From an uncultured SAR86 cluster bacterium (lineage in GTDB: Bacteria; Pseudomonadota; Gammaproteobacteria; Magnimaribacterales; D2472): a stretch of DNA of 64,000 nucleotides. The notes beneath the pieces are model-generated. The model saw nothing but the letters and a program-made list of their open reading frames with translations, was not told where the DNA came from and ran no database searches. A program made the translations under genes and the position numbers. This document shows, piece after piece, positions 37,551 to 46,336 of this stretch (the first letter of the stretch is position 1; each line of letters begins with the position of its first letter). Where the stretch lies: contig CABYHU010000001.1 of NCBI GenBank assembly GCA_902518715.1, forward strand, positions 1-64,000, written 5' to 3'.

Positions 37551-38350
37551 GTTTTACTTTCTAAATTTGATTCAACAGCCTGGAGTATTGGCTTAAAACA
37601 TTTTGGTGAACAGCAAACAATATTTTCGCTGCCATGATACTTTGGGTTTCCATTAAAGTCAGAGAGAAGAGCTCCAGCTTCTTCGGCAATGATTATTCCT
37701 GCAGCAACATCCCATGGTTTGAGGCCATTACCCCAGAAACCATCCAGTCTTCCAGCAGCAATATAAGCTAAATCTAAAGCAGAGCATCCTGTTCTTCGAA
37801 TAGTTATTTCATTTTTATAAAGCTCCATAAATGTTCCAAGCAAGTTATATTTATAATTTTGTTCCGGAGTACTTCGTGAGCTACAACTTAACAAAGCATC
37901 TGTAAGATTTTTTTGATCACTTACTCTAATTCTTTCTCCATTTAACTGAGCACCTTTGCCCTTAGATGCAGAAAATTCTTCTCTTCTTGTTGGATCTATT
38001 ATGACTCCATGAGTAGGGACTCCATCCACAGAGGCACATAAAGAAATACAATAATGAGGAAATCCATTAATGAAATTTGTAGTTCCGTCTATTGGATCAA
38101 GTATCCAGGTAACATTTGAGTTATTAATTTCCTTACCTGACTCCTCGCCTAAAAAATTATGCTCAGGATAGTAAGATTTTATATCCTCAAATATTATTTG
38201 CTCAACTCTTCTATCAACTTCCGTCACGTAATCAGTAGATCCTTTTTTCTCTACTTTAAGCTTATGAAGTTTTTTAACGGCAAATTCTAACTCTACCGCT
38301 CCCTTTCGAGCAGCCATAAGTCCAATATTTAATAATGCTGGTTGATTCAT
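37547..38350 (-). CDS. suhB: Inositol monophosphatase family protein SuhB
   Basis: This protein of about 267 aa has the metal-binding motifs EESGKE, DPIDGTTNFINGFPHY and WDVAAGIIIAEEAGA. SuhB is an inositol monophosphatase that also binds RNA polymerase and supports rRNA antitermination. The ORF track begins nine codons earlier. Family alignment favours the internal Met (MNQPALLNIGLMAARKGA), so I moved the start. Divergence from trmJ with a 36-base gap is the conserved gammaproteobacterial arrangement. Confidence 0.92.
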   Translation of the reverse strand: MNQPALLNIGLMAARKGAVELEFAVKKLHKLKVEKKGSTDYVTEVDRRVEQIIFEDIKSYYPEHNFLGEESGKEINNSNVTWILDPIDGTTNFINGFPHYCISLCASVDGVPTHGVIIDPTRREEFSASKGKGAQLNGERIRVSDQKNLTDALLSCSSRSTPEQNYKYNLLGTFMELYKNEITIRRTGCSALDLAYIAAGRLDGFWGNGLKPWDVAAGIIIAEEAGALLSDFNGNPKYHGSENIVCCSPKCFKPILQAVESNLESKT

Positions 38351-38386
38351 CTCGCATATTGTAATGGAAATATTCATAATAACGAT

Positions 38387-39112
38387 ATGAATGACATAAA
38401 AAACCAGATTGATATAGTTTTAGTAGAGACCTCTCATCCAGGGAACATCGGCTCAGTTGCCAGAGCGATGAAAACAATGGGACTTAAAAACCTCATATTG
38501 GTTAACCCAAAAGAATTCCCAAGCAAAGAAGCATTTATACTTTCTGGTAATGCGCAAGATGTAATTGAGGAAGCTATTGTAGTGGATACTCTTGATGATG
38601 CCATTAGAGACAGTACTAATATTTATGCAACTTCTGCAAGAACTCGAACCATTTCTTGGCCTATCATTTCAGCAGATCAGGCGGGAAAAGAGATAAATAA
38701 GAATGTTAAAAAAAATTCAAAAACATCAATAATTTTTGGCAGAGAGGATAGGGGCCTAACTAATGATGAATTGCAAAAGGCTAACAAGCATATCCTGATT
38801 CCATCAAGTGAAGAGTATCCAGTTCTAAATATTGCAATGTCAGTTCAAGTTATTGCATATGAGATTTTTAAAAATTCTAATATTGAAATTGATACTGAGT
38901 GGCAAGATTATCCAGAACTTAATTCTGAGGAATTAACAATGTTGATAGATCACTTTGTTGATACAAGTTATAAACTTAATTTGTTTGATGAAGAGAATGC
39001 AAAAAAAATTCTTGTAAGAATTAAAAGAATGTTTACCAGACTAAAACCTGACAAGATGGAAGGAAATTTCCTTCGTGGATTTCTTACAAGAATTAACAAA
39101 AAAATTAAGTAA
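38387..39112 (+). CDS. trmJ: tRNA (cytidine/uridine-2'-O-)-methyltransferase TrmJ
   Basis: TrmJ methylates the ribose of position 32 in certain tRNAs. The protein (about 241 aa from the chosen start) is a SPOUT-family enzyme: HPGNIGSVARAMKTMGL near the N-terminus, FGREDRGLTNDEL, and the knot motif LNIAMSVQVIAYEI. The track start is a TTG overlapping the suhB start. The family N-terminus MNDIKNQIDIVLVETSHPGN begins at the internal ATG, so I use that. A tRNA-Glu gene follows. Confidence 0.93.
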   Translation: MNDIKNQIDIVLVETSHPGNIGSVARAMKTMGLKNLILVNPKEFPSKEAFILSGNAQDVIEEAIVVDTLDDAIRDSTNIYATSARTRTISWPIISADQAGKEINKNVKKNSKTSIIFGREDRGLTNDELQKANKHILIPSSEEYPVLNIAMSVQVIAYEIFKNSNIEIDTEWQDYPELNSEELTMLIDHFVDTSYKLNLFDEENAKKILVRIKRMFTRLKPDKMEGNFLRGFLTRINKKIK

Positions 39113-39119
39113 TCAATAT

Positions 39120-39147
39120 TTGAAAGAAGCTTTTAAATGATTATAAT
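39120..39147 (+). promoter_or_regulatory. Sigma-70-type promoter of tRNA-Glu
   Basis: TTGAAA, a 16-base spacer and a perfect TATAAT lie 11 bases upstream of the mature tRNA 5' end. Confidence 0.65.
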
Positions 39148-39157
39148 TACGGCTCCT

Positions 39158-39233
<76 letters not shown>

Positions 39234-39240
39234 ATTTCTT

Positions 39241-39267
39241 AAAAAGCCCTTTAATTAGGGCTTTTTT
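39241..39267 (+). terminator. Intrinsic terminator after tRNA-Glu
   Basis: AAAAAGCCCT, the loop TTAATT, then AGGGCTTTTTT. The perfect stem and T-run follow the tRNA 3' end by 7 bases. Confidence 0.9.
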
Positions 39268-39321
39268 ATTACTTATTCCTAAAAAATATATATTATTAGA
39301 ACTTACCTTTTTTTCGACAAA

Positions 39322-40671
39322 ATGAATAAGTTTTTATTTATATTAATTTGTTTAGCCTTAAATGCTTATACAACTGATTTTGATACCAATAACTCTCTAA
39401 TTGACTTCTATGGAAAATCTGAAACCAAGATCAACATTGTCATTAAAGATAATATCGATATTCAGGGAAAAGTTACTTCTGCTGGTTCGTTAGCTCTCAA
39501 AGATAATGCAGCCTATAAAAATGCTTTCATAATTCAAAGACTAATTGATTCTAATTTTTATATTTCTGGAAAAGCAAATCTTTCAGAGTGGGCAAATTTT
39601 AGAAGCGAAAATTCTGTTAGCGGCTGGTCAAGTATAGGTGGCCAAACTACACATGTTTTAGATAGTAAATACAATCCATGTGGATCAAGTTCAGGATCTG
39701 CCGTAGCCGTTGCTTCAGGATTGGTTGATATTGCGATTGGAACTGAGACAAATGGATCTATTTCTTGCCCATCATCTATTAATGGCATTATCGGATTTAA
39801 GCCTACAGTGGGTTTAGTTAGTAGGTCAGGAATAATTCCAATTTCTTCGTCACAAGATACTGCAGGTCCAATGGGTAAAACTTTGGAGATTGTTGCTAAG
39901 ACATTGGAAGTAATTTCTGGTTATGATCCAAATGATAAGGCGACCGCATCTATTCCAGAAGATTTTAATTACAATTTTGTGGATGCAACAAATAATAGGA
40001 GACTTTATGGCATTCGATTTGGATTACTTAATGCAGATAATCAACACCCCCAAGTGATTGAGTTTCATAATGAAATCAAAGCGATAGTAAAAAAACTCGG
40101 TGGCGAGCTCATAGATATCAAAGATGATCGAATTTATCCAGATGAAGCTGAATATTTTATTCTTTTGTATGAATTTAGAGTTGGTCTAGAGAAATATTTA
40201 CAAAGCTCATCATCCAAAATGCAAAATCTCAATGATTTGATCATGTTTAATGAAGAAAATAAGAATACCGTTATGCCTCACTTTGGCCAGGATATTTTTT
40301 TTAAATCTCTAGAAAGTGATAGTTACATAAGATATATGTGGTCAAAATATAAAGTAAGTAATTCATACAAAGAGACCTTGCGACTTCTTGAGGAATATGA
40401 AATAGATGCTTTTATTGGCCTTACAAGAGGACCAGCATGGAGAATAAATTATGATGGCGGCGATTGGCCAGCAATGCAGGAAACTCTAAGATTTAGTAGT
40501 GGTGGATTCGCAGCACATAATGGAATGCCTCATATTACAATTCCATTTTTTAACATAGATAATTTTCCAGTGGGGATTTCTATTATTGGCAAGCGTTGGG
40601 ATGATAGAGAAATATTAAAGTTTGCTTCTGCAATTGATAGTCAAAAACCTAAAATCATAATGGGCGATTAA
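39322..40671 (+). CDS. Secreted amidase-signature hydrolase
   Basis: This 449-aa protein has a likely signal peptide (MNKFLFILICLALNA) and an amidase-signature fold. The catalytic lysine is in VIKDNID. The first serine is in the GGQTTH and CGSSSGSAVAVASG region, and the nucleophile is in IGTETNGSISCPSS. The 60 or so residues that usually precede the catalytic lysine in this family are almost absent, so the domain starts unusually early. A periplasmic peptide or amide hydrolase is likely, and the substrate is unknown. It is 2 bases from the next membrane-protein gene. Confidence 0.85.
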   Translation: MNKFLFILICLALNAYTTDFDTNNSLIDFYGKSETKINIVIKDNIDIQGKVTSAGSLALKDNAAYKNAFIIQRLIDSNFYISGKANLSEWANFRSENSVSGWSSIGGQTTHVLDSKYNPCGSSSGSAVAVASGLVDIAIGTETNGSISCPSSINGIIGFKPTVGLVSRSGIIPISSSQDTAGPMGKTLEIVAKTLEVISGYDPNDKATASIPEDFNYNFVDATNNRRLYGIRFGLLNADNQHPQVIEFHNEIKAIVKKLGGELIDIKDDRIYPDEAEYFILLYEFRVGLEKYLQSSSSKMQNLNDLIMFNEENKNTVMPHFGQDIFFKSLESDSYIRYMWSKYKVSNSYKETLRLLEEYEIDAFIGLTRGPAWRINYDGGDWPAMQETLRFSSGGFAAHNGMPHITIPFFNIDNFPVGISIIGKRWDDREILKFASAIDSQKPKIIMGD

Positions 40672-40673
40672 AA

Positions 40674-41573
40674 ATGGAAACAACTTTACTTTTTAAAACA
40701 ACACTTATTCTTACATTTGAGCTCAGTATTGCATTTGGGTTGTGTATTTATTTTCTTAAAGCTGCAAAAAAAGCAGCATTAAGTGGGAAAGATTTTTTTG
40801 GAATACATTTTACCCATGCAGTAAACATGAATAATGAACTTGATTTGATTCCTGATCCAACAAGATCAATTGAATATCCCAGGAAAATGTCAAAGTTAGT
40901 CGATAAACCAAAGCAAAAATGGAAAAACCCAAATAAGAAGGAAACCGAATGGTCGGTAGAGTTTGCCGCAAACAGAGAAGAAGCTATTGCATATCTTAAA
41001 GATGGATATGAAGATGAGATGGATATGCCTAAGCCGCTGGCAATAACTTTCTATCTTTGGATTTTATCTTCGACCGCCTTACTAATTTCATCAATTGTTC
41101 CACCATATGAATATTATCTTTTAGTTGGCATGCTTCTATTTACATTTACAAATATTTGTCTAGGCCCTGTGCTCGCAGGGATGATGCTTTGGATTGATGA
41201 GAATGATGGAATGAGAGCTTTGAAGATTACTTTAATTGTGACTTTTCTAGCTGGCTTTATTGGCTACTCAGATTTTTATAGCTTTGCCCAAAATGAGTAT
41301 CTGATTTTAGTCATGTTTCTATTGTTGTTAGGCCTTGTTGTTTTTAGTCTTGTTAATCTTTTTAGAGGATTTTCAAGGAGTGTCTCTAGAGCGGTGGCAA
41401 TAGGAGGAGCAACGCTATTTTCATTATATATAATAGTGGATTTTAATAGACTTATTTATATGGAAGATTTAAATATCAATGACTGGAATACAGCTTTTTA
41501 TATGTCTTATACCATTTATTTAGATATTATTAATTTACTTTTACAGATACTTGATGCTATGAGTAATTCATAA
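40674..41573 (+). CDS. Polytopic membrane protein with a BI-1-like C-terminus
   Basis: I do not recognise this 299-aa protein with certainty. One hydrophobic helix lies near residues 8-28. A polar stretch of about 85 residues rich in Lys and Pro follows, then about six more helices. The C-terminal part (YIIVDFNRLIYMED, then YTIYLDIINLLLQIL) resembles the end of Bax inhibitor-1/YccA family proteins, which have a D-x-x-R-x-I and an LYLDIINLFL segment. It shares tight spacing with the amidase and overlaps the rhodanese gene by one base. Function is unknown; ion leak or protease quality-control roles are family possibilities. Confidence 0.55.
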   Translation: METTLLFKTTLILTFELSIAFGLCIYFLKAAKKAALSGKDFFGIHFTHAVNMNNELDLIPDPTRSIEYPRKMSKLVDKPKQKWKNPNKKETEWSVEFAANREEAIAYLKDGYEDEMDMPKPLAITFYLWILSSTALLISSIVPPYEYYLLVGMLLFTFTNICLGPVLAGMMLWIDENDGMRALKITLIVTFLAGFIGYSDFYSFAQNEYLILVMFLLLLGLVVFSLVNLFRGFSRSVSRAVAIGGATLFSLYIIVDFNRLIYMEDLNINDWNTAFYMSYTIYLDIINLLLQILDAMSNS

Positions 41574-41926
41574 TGCACATACAAAATTTCAACTTAGTAA
41601 GGATATATGCTCTGGCAACTTTATTGTTATCATCGATAGTATTTTCTGATGAACCTCTTGTTATAGATGTAAGATCGTTTGAGGAAGTCAAAACTGGGAT
41701 TATTCAAGATGCAATTCACATTGAATGGACGCAGATAGATAAAGAAATAAACAATATAGATATCACTAAAGATCAACCAATATACTTGTATTGCAGGAGT
41801 GGAAATAGATCTGGAAAAGCTGCAGTTATGCTTGAAAAAATAGGATTCACAAATGTTATAAATGCAGGTGGCATAGACGAGGCAGCAAAGAAGTTAAAAA
41901 AGAAAATAGTTAAATATTCAGAATAA
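41573..41926 (+). CDS. Periplasmic rhodanese-like protein
   Basis: This 117-aa single rhodanese domain carries an N-terminal hydrophobic export signal (IYALATLLLSSIVFS). The active-site loop is CRSGNRSG with the persulfide-forming cysteine. It resembles PspE-type small sulfurtransferases in size and location. It overlaps the upstream membrane-protein gene by one base. The in vivo sulfur acceptor is unknown. Confidence 0.86.
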   Translation: MHIQNFNLVRIYALATLLLSSIVFSDEPLVIDVRSFEEVKTGIIQDAIHIEWTQIDKEINNIDITKDQPIYLYCRSGNRSGKAAVMLEKIGFTNVINAGGIDEAAKKLKKKIVKYSE

Positions 41927-41955
41927 ATAAGATCAATAAGTGGTAAAATCATTAT

Positions 41956-44601
41956 ATGAAATCTGGCAAAGATTTCGATCCTATAGAAACAAGAGAGTGG
42001 ATCGAATCACTTGATGATGTAATTGATGATCAGGGTACTGATAGAGCATCATTCCTTCTAAATGAGTTAGCTAAACACCTCATGGATAAGGGGGCTGTAC
42101 CTTCTTATAACTTAACAACGCCATTCAAAAATACTATTTCTCCTGAAAATGAGGCAATGATGCCAGGTGATCTTTTTATGGAAAGAAGAATTAGATCACT
42201 AATAAGATGGAATGCTCTTGTTACTGTATTAAGAGCAAACAAAAATGATGATGAACTTGGCGGACATATTGCTACTTTTTCATCGGCAGCAATGCTCTAT
42301 GACATTGGTTTTAATTATTTCTTTAGAGGGCAAGAAAGCGAAAATGATGATTTAGTTTATTTCCAAGGACACTCTTCGCCAGGTATTTATGCAAGAAGTT
42401 TTCTTGAGGGGCGCTTAAATGAAGAGGATTTGGATAATTTTAGAAGAGAAGTTGATAAACCTGGGCTTTCTTCATATCCGCATCCATGGCTGATGCCTGA
42501 CTATTGGCAATTCCCAGTCGTTTCAATGGGTCTTGGACCTATTTCTGCTATCTATCAAGCTCATGTGATGAAGTATCTTCATGCGAGGGGATTAAAAGAT
42601 TTAGGCGATAGAAAAATTTGGGGATTTTGGGGTGATGGTGAAATGGATGAACCAGAGTCCTTGGGAGCTATTGGTTTAGCTGCAAGAGAAAAATTAGATA
42701 ATTTGATCTTTGTTATAAATTGCAATCTACAAAGACTCGATGGTCCAGTAAGAGGAAACGGAAAAGTAATTCAGGAATTAGAAAGACAATTCAGAGGATC
42801 TGGTTGGAATGTTATTAAAGTTGTTTGGGGCCGACTTTGGGATCCTATTATTGCAAAAGATAGAGGAGGACATCTTCAAAAAATAATGGATGAAGTCGTA
42901 GACGGTGAAATGCAAAATTTTAAAGCTAAAGGAGGAGCATATACTCGTGAAAACTTCTTTGGTAAACATCCCGAAGCACTCAAATTAGTAAAAGGTCTGT
43001 CCGATGAAGAGATCTATAAATTAAATAGAGGTGGCCACGATCCTTATAAGGTTTATGCTGCCTATCATGAAGCAGTGAACCATAAAGGAGCACCTACAGT
43101 TATTCTTGCACTCACAACAAAGGGTTATGGTGTTGGGTCAAGAGAAGCAGATAATACCACTCACCAAGTAAAGAAACTCTCGCTAGACAATATAAAGATT
43201 TTTAGAGATCGATTTGATATACCTGTATCTGATAGTGAGATAGAGGATCTTCCATATGTAAGGCCAAAAGAAGATTCTCCTGAAATAAAATATCTCAAGG
43301 AGACAAGAGAAAAACTTGGTGGACCAGTCCCAAAAAGAAGAGAGCACTCTGAAACTCTTAAATTAAAAAATAAAGATGCCTTCAAAGTTCTTCATGAAGG
43401 CAGTGGTGAAAGAAAGGTATCAACTACAACAAACTGTGTTCGAATTATGAATAACCTTATCAAGGATGAAAACCTTGGAGAGAGAGTGGTGCCAATAGTT
43501 CCTGATGAGGCAAGGACATTTGGTATGGAAGGCATGTTTAAGCAAATAGGTATTTATTCCTCAGAAGGGCAGCTATATGAACCAGAAGATGCTGATCAAG
43601 TTATGTGGTACAAAGAATCTGAGACTGGAGTAATGCTCGAAGAGGGAATCACTGAAGCTGGTTCATTTGCTGCTTGGACAGCATTGGCAACCTCTTACTC
43701 TAATCATAATTTGACCATGATTCCCTTCTATGTCTTTTATTCAATGTTTGGTTTTCAAAGAATACATGACTTAGCATGGGCTGCAGGGGACGCTCAGGCT
43801 AAAGGTTTTTTAATAGGAGCAACATCAGGAAGAACAACATTAAATGGTGAAGGACTTCAGCATCAAGATGGTCACAGCCATATCCTTTCATCAACTATTC
43901 CAAACTGCAAATCTTATGATCCAGCATATGGTTATGAGCTAGCTGTAATTATCGAACATGGTTTGAAGGAGATGTACAAAGATAAAAAGAATTATTTTTA
44001 CTATTTAACTGTTACTAATGAGAGATATGTTCAACCACCTAAACCAAAAGGTAAGGATGTTGATAGCAATATCATTAAAGGAATGCATAGAATTTCTGAA
44101 ACTAAAAAGCCTCAGATAAGGCTGCTTGGGTCTGGAGCAATCTTAAATGAGAGTTCAAAAGCAGCTGACATATTAAGTCGTTTTAACATTGAAAGTGAGG
44201 TTTGGAGTGTAACCAGCTTTAATATGCTCAGAAAAGATGGAATGGAAGTTGAGAATGAGAATATTAAAAATCCTTCAAACAAAGCAAAAGAATCTTTTGT
44301 TGCAGAATCCTTTAAAGAACATGATATACCAACTGTGGCATCAACAGATTATATGAGAGCCTATTCTGAGCAAATAAGACCATATATAAATTCTTCTTAT
44401 TACACACTTGGAACTGATGGTTTCGGCAGAAGTGATAGCAGAGCAAAGTTACGAGAGTTTTTTGAGGTAGATGCAAACAGTATTGTTATGACTGCAGCTT
44501 ATGCACTTCACAAAGAAGGCCAACTTAATAAAAAAGAACTTCAAAAGATTTATAAAGAAATCAAAGTAAATAAAAATAAGATTTCACCTTGGAATACATA
44601 A
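41956..44601 (+). CDS. aceE: Pyruvate dehydrogenase E1 component (homodimeric)
   Basis: This 881-aa thiamine-diphosphate enzyme decarboxylates pyruvate in the pyruvate dehydrogenase complex. The length and sequence fit the single-chain E. coli type (887 aa). Visible landmarks are FFRGQESENDDLVYFQGHSSPG, the ThDP motif GDGEMDEPES through the NCNLQRLDG region, and EGLQHQDGHSH. It is immediately followed by aceF. The E3 gene lpd is not in the window, and no pdhR-like regulator is adjacent. Confidence 0.96.
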   Translation: MKSGKDFDPIETREWIESLDDVIDDQGTDRASFLLNELAKHLMDKGAVPSYNLTTPFKNTISPENEAMMPGDLFMERRIRSLIRWNALVTVLRANKNDDELGGHIATFSSAAMLYDIGFNYFFRGQESENDDLVYFQGHSSPGIYARSFLEGRLNEEDLDNFRREVDKPGLSSYPHPWLMPDYWQFPVVSMGLGPISAIYQAHVMKYLHARGLKDLGDRKIWGFWGDGEMDEPESLGAIGLAAREKLDNLIFVINCNLQRLDGPVRGNGKVIQELERQFRGSGWNVIKVVWGRLWDPIIAKDRGGHLQKIMDEVVDGEMQNFKAKGGAYTRENFFGKHPEALKLVKGLSDEEIYKLNRGGHDPYKVYAAYHEAVNHKGAPTVILALTTKGYGVGSREADNTTHQVKKLSLDNIKIFRDRFDIPVSDSEIEDLPYVRPKEDSPEIKYLKETREKLGGPVPKRREHSETLKLKNKDAFKVLHEGSGERKVSTTTNCVRIMNNLIKDENLGERVVPIVPDEARTFGMEGMFKQIGIYSSEGQLYEPEDADQVMWYKESETGVMLEEGITEAGSFAAWTALATSYSNHNLTMIPFYVFYSMFGFQRIHDLAWAAGDAQAKGFLIGATSGRTTLNGEGLQHQDGHSHILSSTIPNCKSYDPAYGYELAVIIEHGLKEMYKDKKNYFYYLTVTNERYVQPPKPKGKDVDSNIIKGMHRISETKKPQIRLLGSGAILNESSKAADILSRFNIESEVWSVTSFNMLRKDGMEVENENIKNPSNKAKESFVAESFKEHDIPTVASTDYMRAYSEQIRPYINSSYYTLGTDGFGRSDSRAKLREFFEVDANSIVMTAAYALHKEGQLNKKELQKIYKEIKVNKNKISPWNT

Positions 44602-45858
44602 ATGAAGCAAGTAATTAAAATTCCAAGCCTAGGTGATGCAGAAAACACCGAAGTTATAGAAATCTGCGTTAATCCTGGTGATAGTGTTGGTTCAGAGGAT
44701 TCAATTGTTGTTCTTGAATCTGAAAAAGCTGCAATGGATGTACCCGCCTCTAAAAATGGAGTTGTAAAAAAGGTTCTTGTAAAAATTGGAGATGAAGTAA
44801 AGGAGGGAGATGACTTCTTAGAGATTGAAATTACTGAAGAAGAAATCAAAGTGGATGATTCCCATAAAGAACTTAAAAATGATACTCAAGAAGATGATCA
44901 TGCCGAAGTAGAAGAAATTATCGAAGAGAAAAAAGTAGAAGAGATTATTGAAGAACCAAAATATGAATCTTCTGCATCTGGAATTTATGCTGGTCCTGCA
45001 GTAAGAAAGCTAGCACGTGAATTTGGAATTGACCTAAATAAGGTAATTGCTACAGGTCCAAGAAATAGAATTCTCAAAGAAGATCTTCATAAATTTGTTA
45101 AATCAAAACTTGAAGGTTCCTCAGTTGGAATACCTAAGATGCCTAGCATCGATTTCTCTGAGTTTGGGAATGTCGAAGAAATTGATTTAACTAAATTCCA
45201 AAAAACTTCAGCACTTAATCTTCAACAGTCTTGGATAACAATACCTCATGTCACTCAGCATGATGAAACTTCGATAGATGAACTCTTAACTGTCAGAAAA
45301 TCTCTGATGAAGAAACACAAGGTCAAGGTTTCACCTTTGGCTTTTTTTGCTAAAGGGGTCTGTAAGCTTCTTGAGGAGTTTCCATTATTTAATGCATCTA
45401 TAGACATGAATACCATGAAAATTATAAAAAAAGATTTTATTAATCTTGGTATTGCTGTTGATACATCCCAAGGCTTAATTGTTCCAAATATTAAATCAGC
45501 GAATAAGATGTCTATTAGAGAAATATCTGATGAAATTTCCAGACTTGCTGATCTATCTAAATCAAGGAAGATTAAAGTGGATGATTTGAAGGGATCAACT
45601 TTTACAATTAGCTCACTTGGGAGTTTTGGCGGTAAATTTTTTACACCAATTATCAATCCACCAGAAGTAGCTATATTGGGTATTTCAAAGAGTTATGATT
45701 CAGTTTTGCTAAAAGATAAAAAACCAGTAAGTACAACCAATCTTCCAATATCTCTTTCCTATGATCACAGAATTATAAATGGAGTGGAGGGCGTAAAGTT
45801 TACAACAAGATTTTGTGAAATTCTCTCAGATATTAGTTACTTTGAGGAGAATTTTTGA
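44602..45858 (+). CDS. aceF: Dihydrolipoamide acetyltransferase (E2)
   Basis: This 418-aa E2 subunit has one N-terminal lipoyl domain with the lipoylated lysine in ESEKAAMDVP. A Glu/Lys-rich linker follows, then an E1/E3-binding domain (AGPAVRKLAREFGIDLNKVIATG) and a catalytic core ending with SYDHRIINGVEG, which holds the catalytic His and Asp. E. coli AceF has three lipoyl domains; one is common elsewhere. The start directly follows the aceE stop. Its last 26 bases overlap the convergent DUF2147 gene. Confidence 0.95.
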   Translation: MKQVIKIPSLGDAENTEVIEICVNPGDSVGSEDSIVVLESEKAAMDVPASKNGVVKKVLVKIGDEVKEGDDFLEIEITEEEIKVDDSHKELKNDTQEDDHAEVEEIIEEKKVEEIIEEPKYESSASGIYAGPAVRKLAREFGIDLNKVIATGPRNRILKEDLHKFVKSKLEGSSVGIPKMPSIDFSEFGNVEEIDLTKFQKTSALNLQQSWITIPHVTQHDETSIDELLTVRKSLMKKHKVKVSPLAFFAKGVCKLLEEFPLFNASIDMNTMKIIKKDFINLGIAVDTSQGLIVPNIKSANKMSIREISDEISRLADLSKSRKIKVDDLKGSTFTISSLGSFGGKFFTPIINPPEVAILGISKSYDSVLLKDKKPVSTTNLPISLSYDHRIINGVEGVKFTTRFCEILSDISYFEENF

Positions 45859-46315
45859 TTTTTGCTTCCATAGTTCCATCATCTTTAATTTTAATCACGA
45901 GAGGTTGCCATTCCTCGCCTCTGCAGAAGGAACGTAAGCATCCCTCCACCTTTAAATTCCCACTTGGTTTGTAATATAAATTTGAGTTATATATTCTTCC
46001 ACTTCTAGGGTCATATATTTTTCCACCTTTAAAAGTTTTCTGTTCTTGACTGTTGATTTGAAACTCGCTTAGCAAATCAACACCAACTAATGTTCTATCT
46101 CTTAGAGATTTATTTTTATTATTTTTATCAAGTATGGAGTTCGGATCAATTCCATCCTCAACAAAAACTGTAATAATTTTTCCACAAACTAAATTGTTGC
46201 AATTCTCAATCTTTACTATGGATCCTGATGTAAGCCAGTATCCAAATATATTTGTATCTGCAAACATATTTGAATTAAAAAACGATAAAATTATAAATAA
46301 AATATACTTTTTCAT
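45833..46315 (-). CDS. Secreted DUF2147 family protein
   Basis: This 160-aa protein has a signal peptide (MKKYILFIILSFFNSNMFA) and the DUF2147 pattern: IFGYWLT at the start of the mature chain, GGKIYDPRSGRIYNS in the middle and LKVEGCLRSFCRGEEWQPL near the end. DUF2147 proteins are small envelope beta-barrel-like proteins of unknown role. It reads convergently into aceF with a 26-base coding overlap, and it is divergent from the second threonine synthase gene. Confidence 0.85.
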   Translation of the reverse strand: MKKYILFIILSFFNSNMFADTNIFGYWLTSGSIVKIENCNNLVCGKIITVFVEDGIDPNSILDKNNKNKSLRDRTLVGVDLLSEFQINSQEQKTFKGGKIYDPRSGRIYNSNLYYKPSGNLKVEGCLRSFCRGEEWQPLVIKIKDDGTMEAKIKNSPQSN

Positions 46316-46336
46316 ATTAATTAATTATTTGAATTT

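Noticed and set aside
45833-45858. Coding overlap of aceF and the DUF2147 gene as a sign of a frameshift
   Set aside because: Both proteins end with family-typical C-terminal regions before the overlap. Short convergent overlaps recur throughout this compact genome (lysS, ung/ygfZ, secF/suhB).
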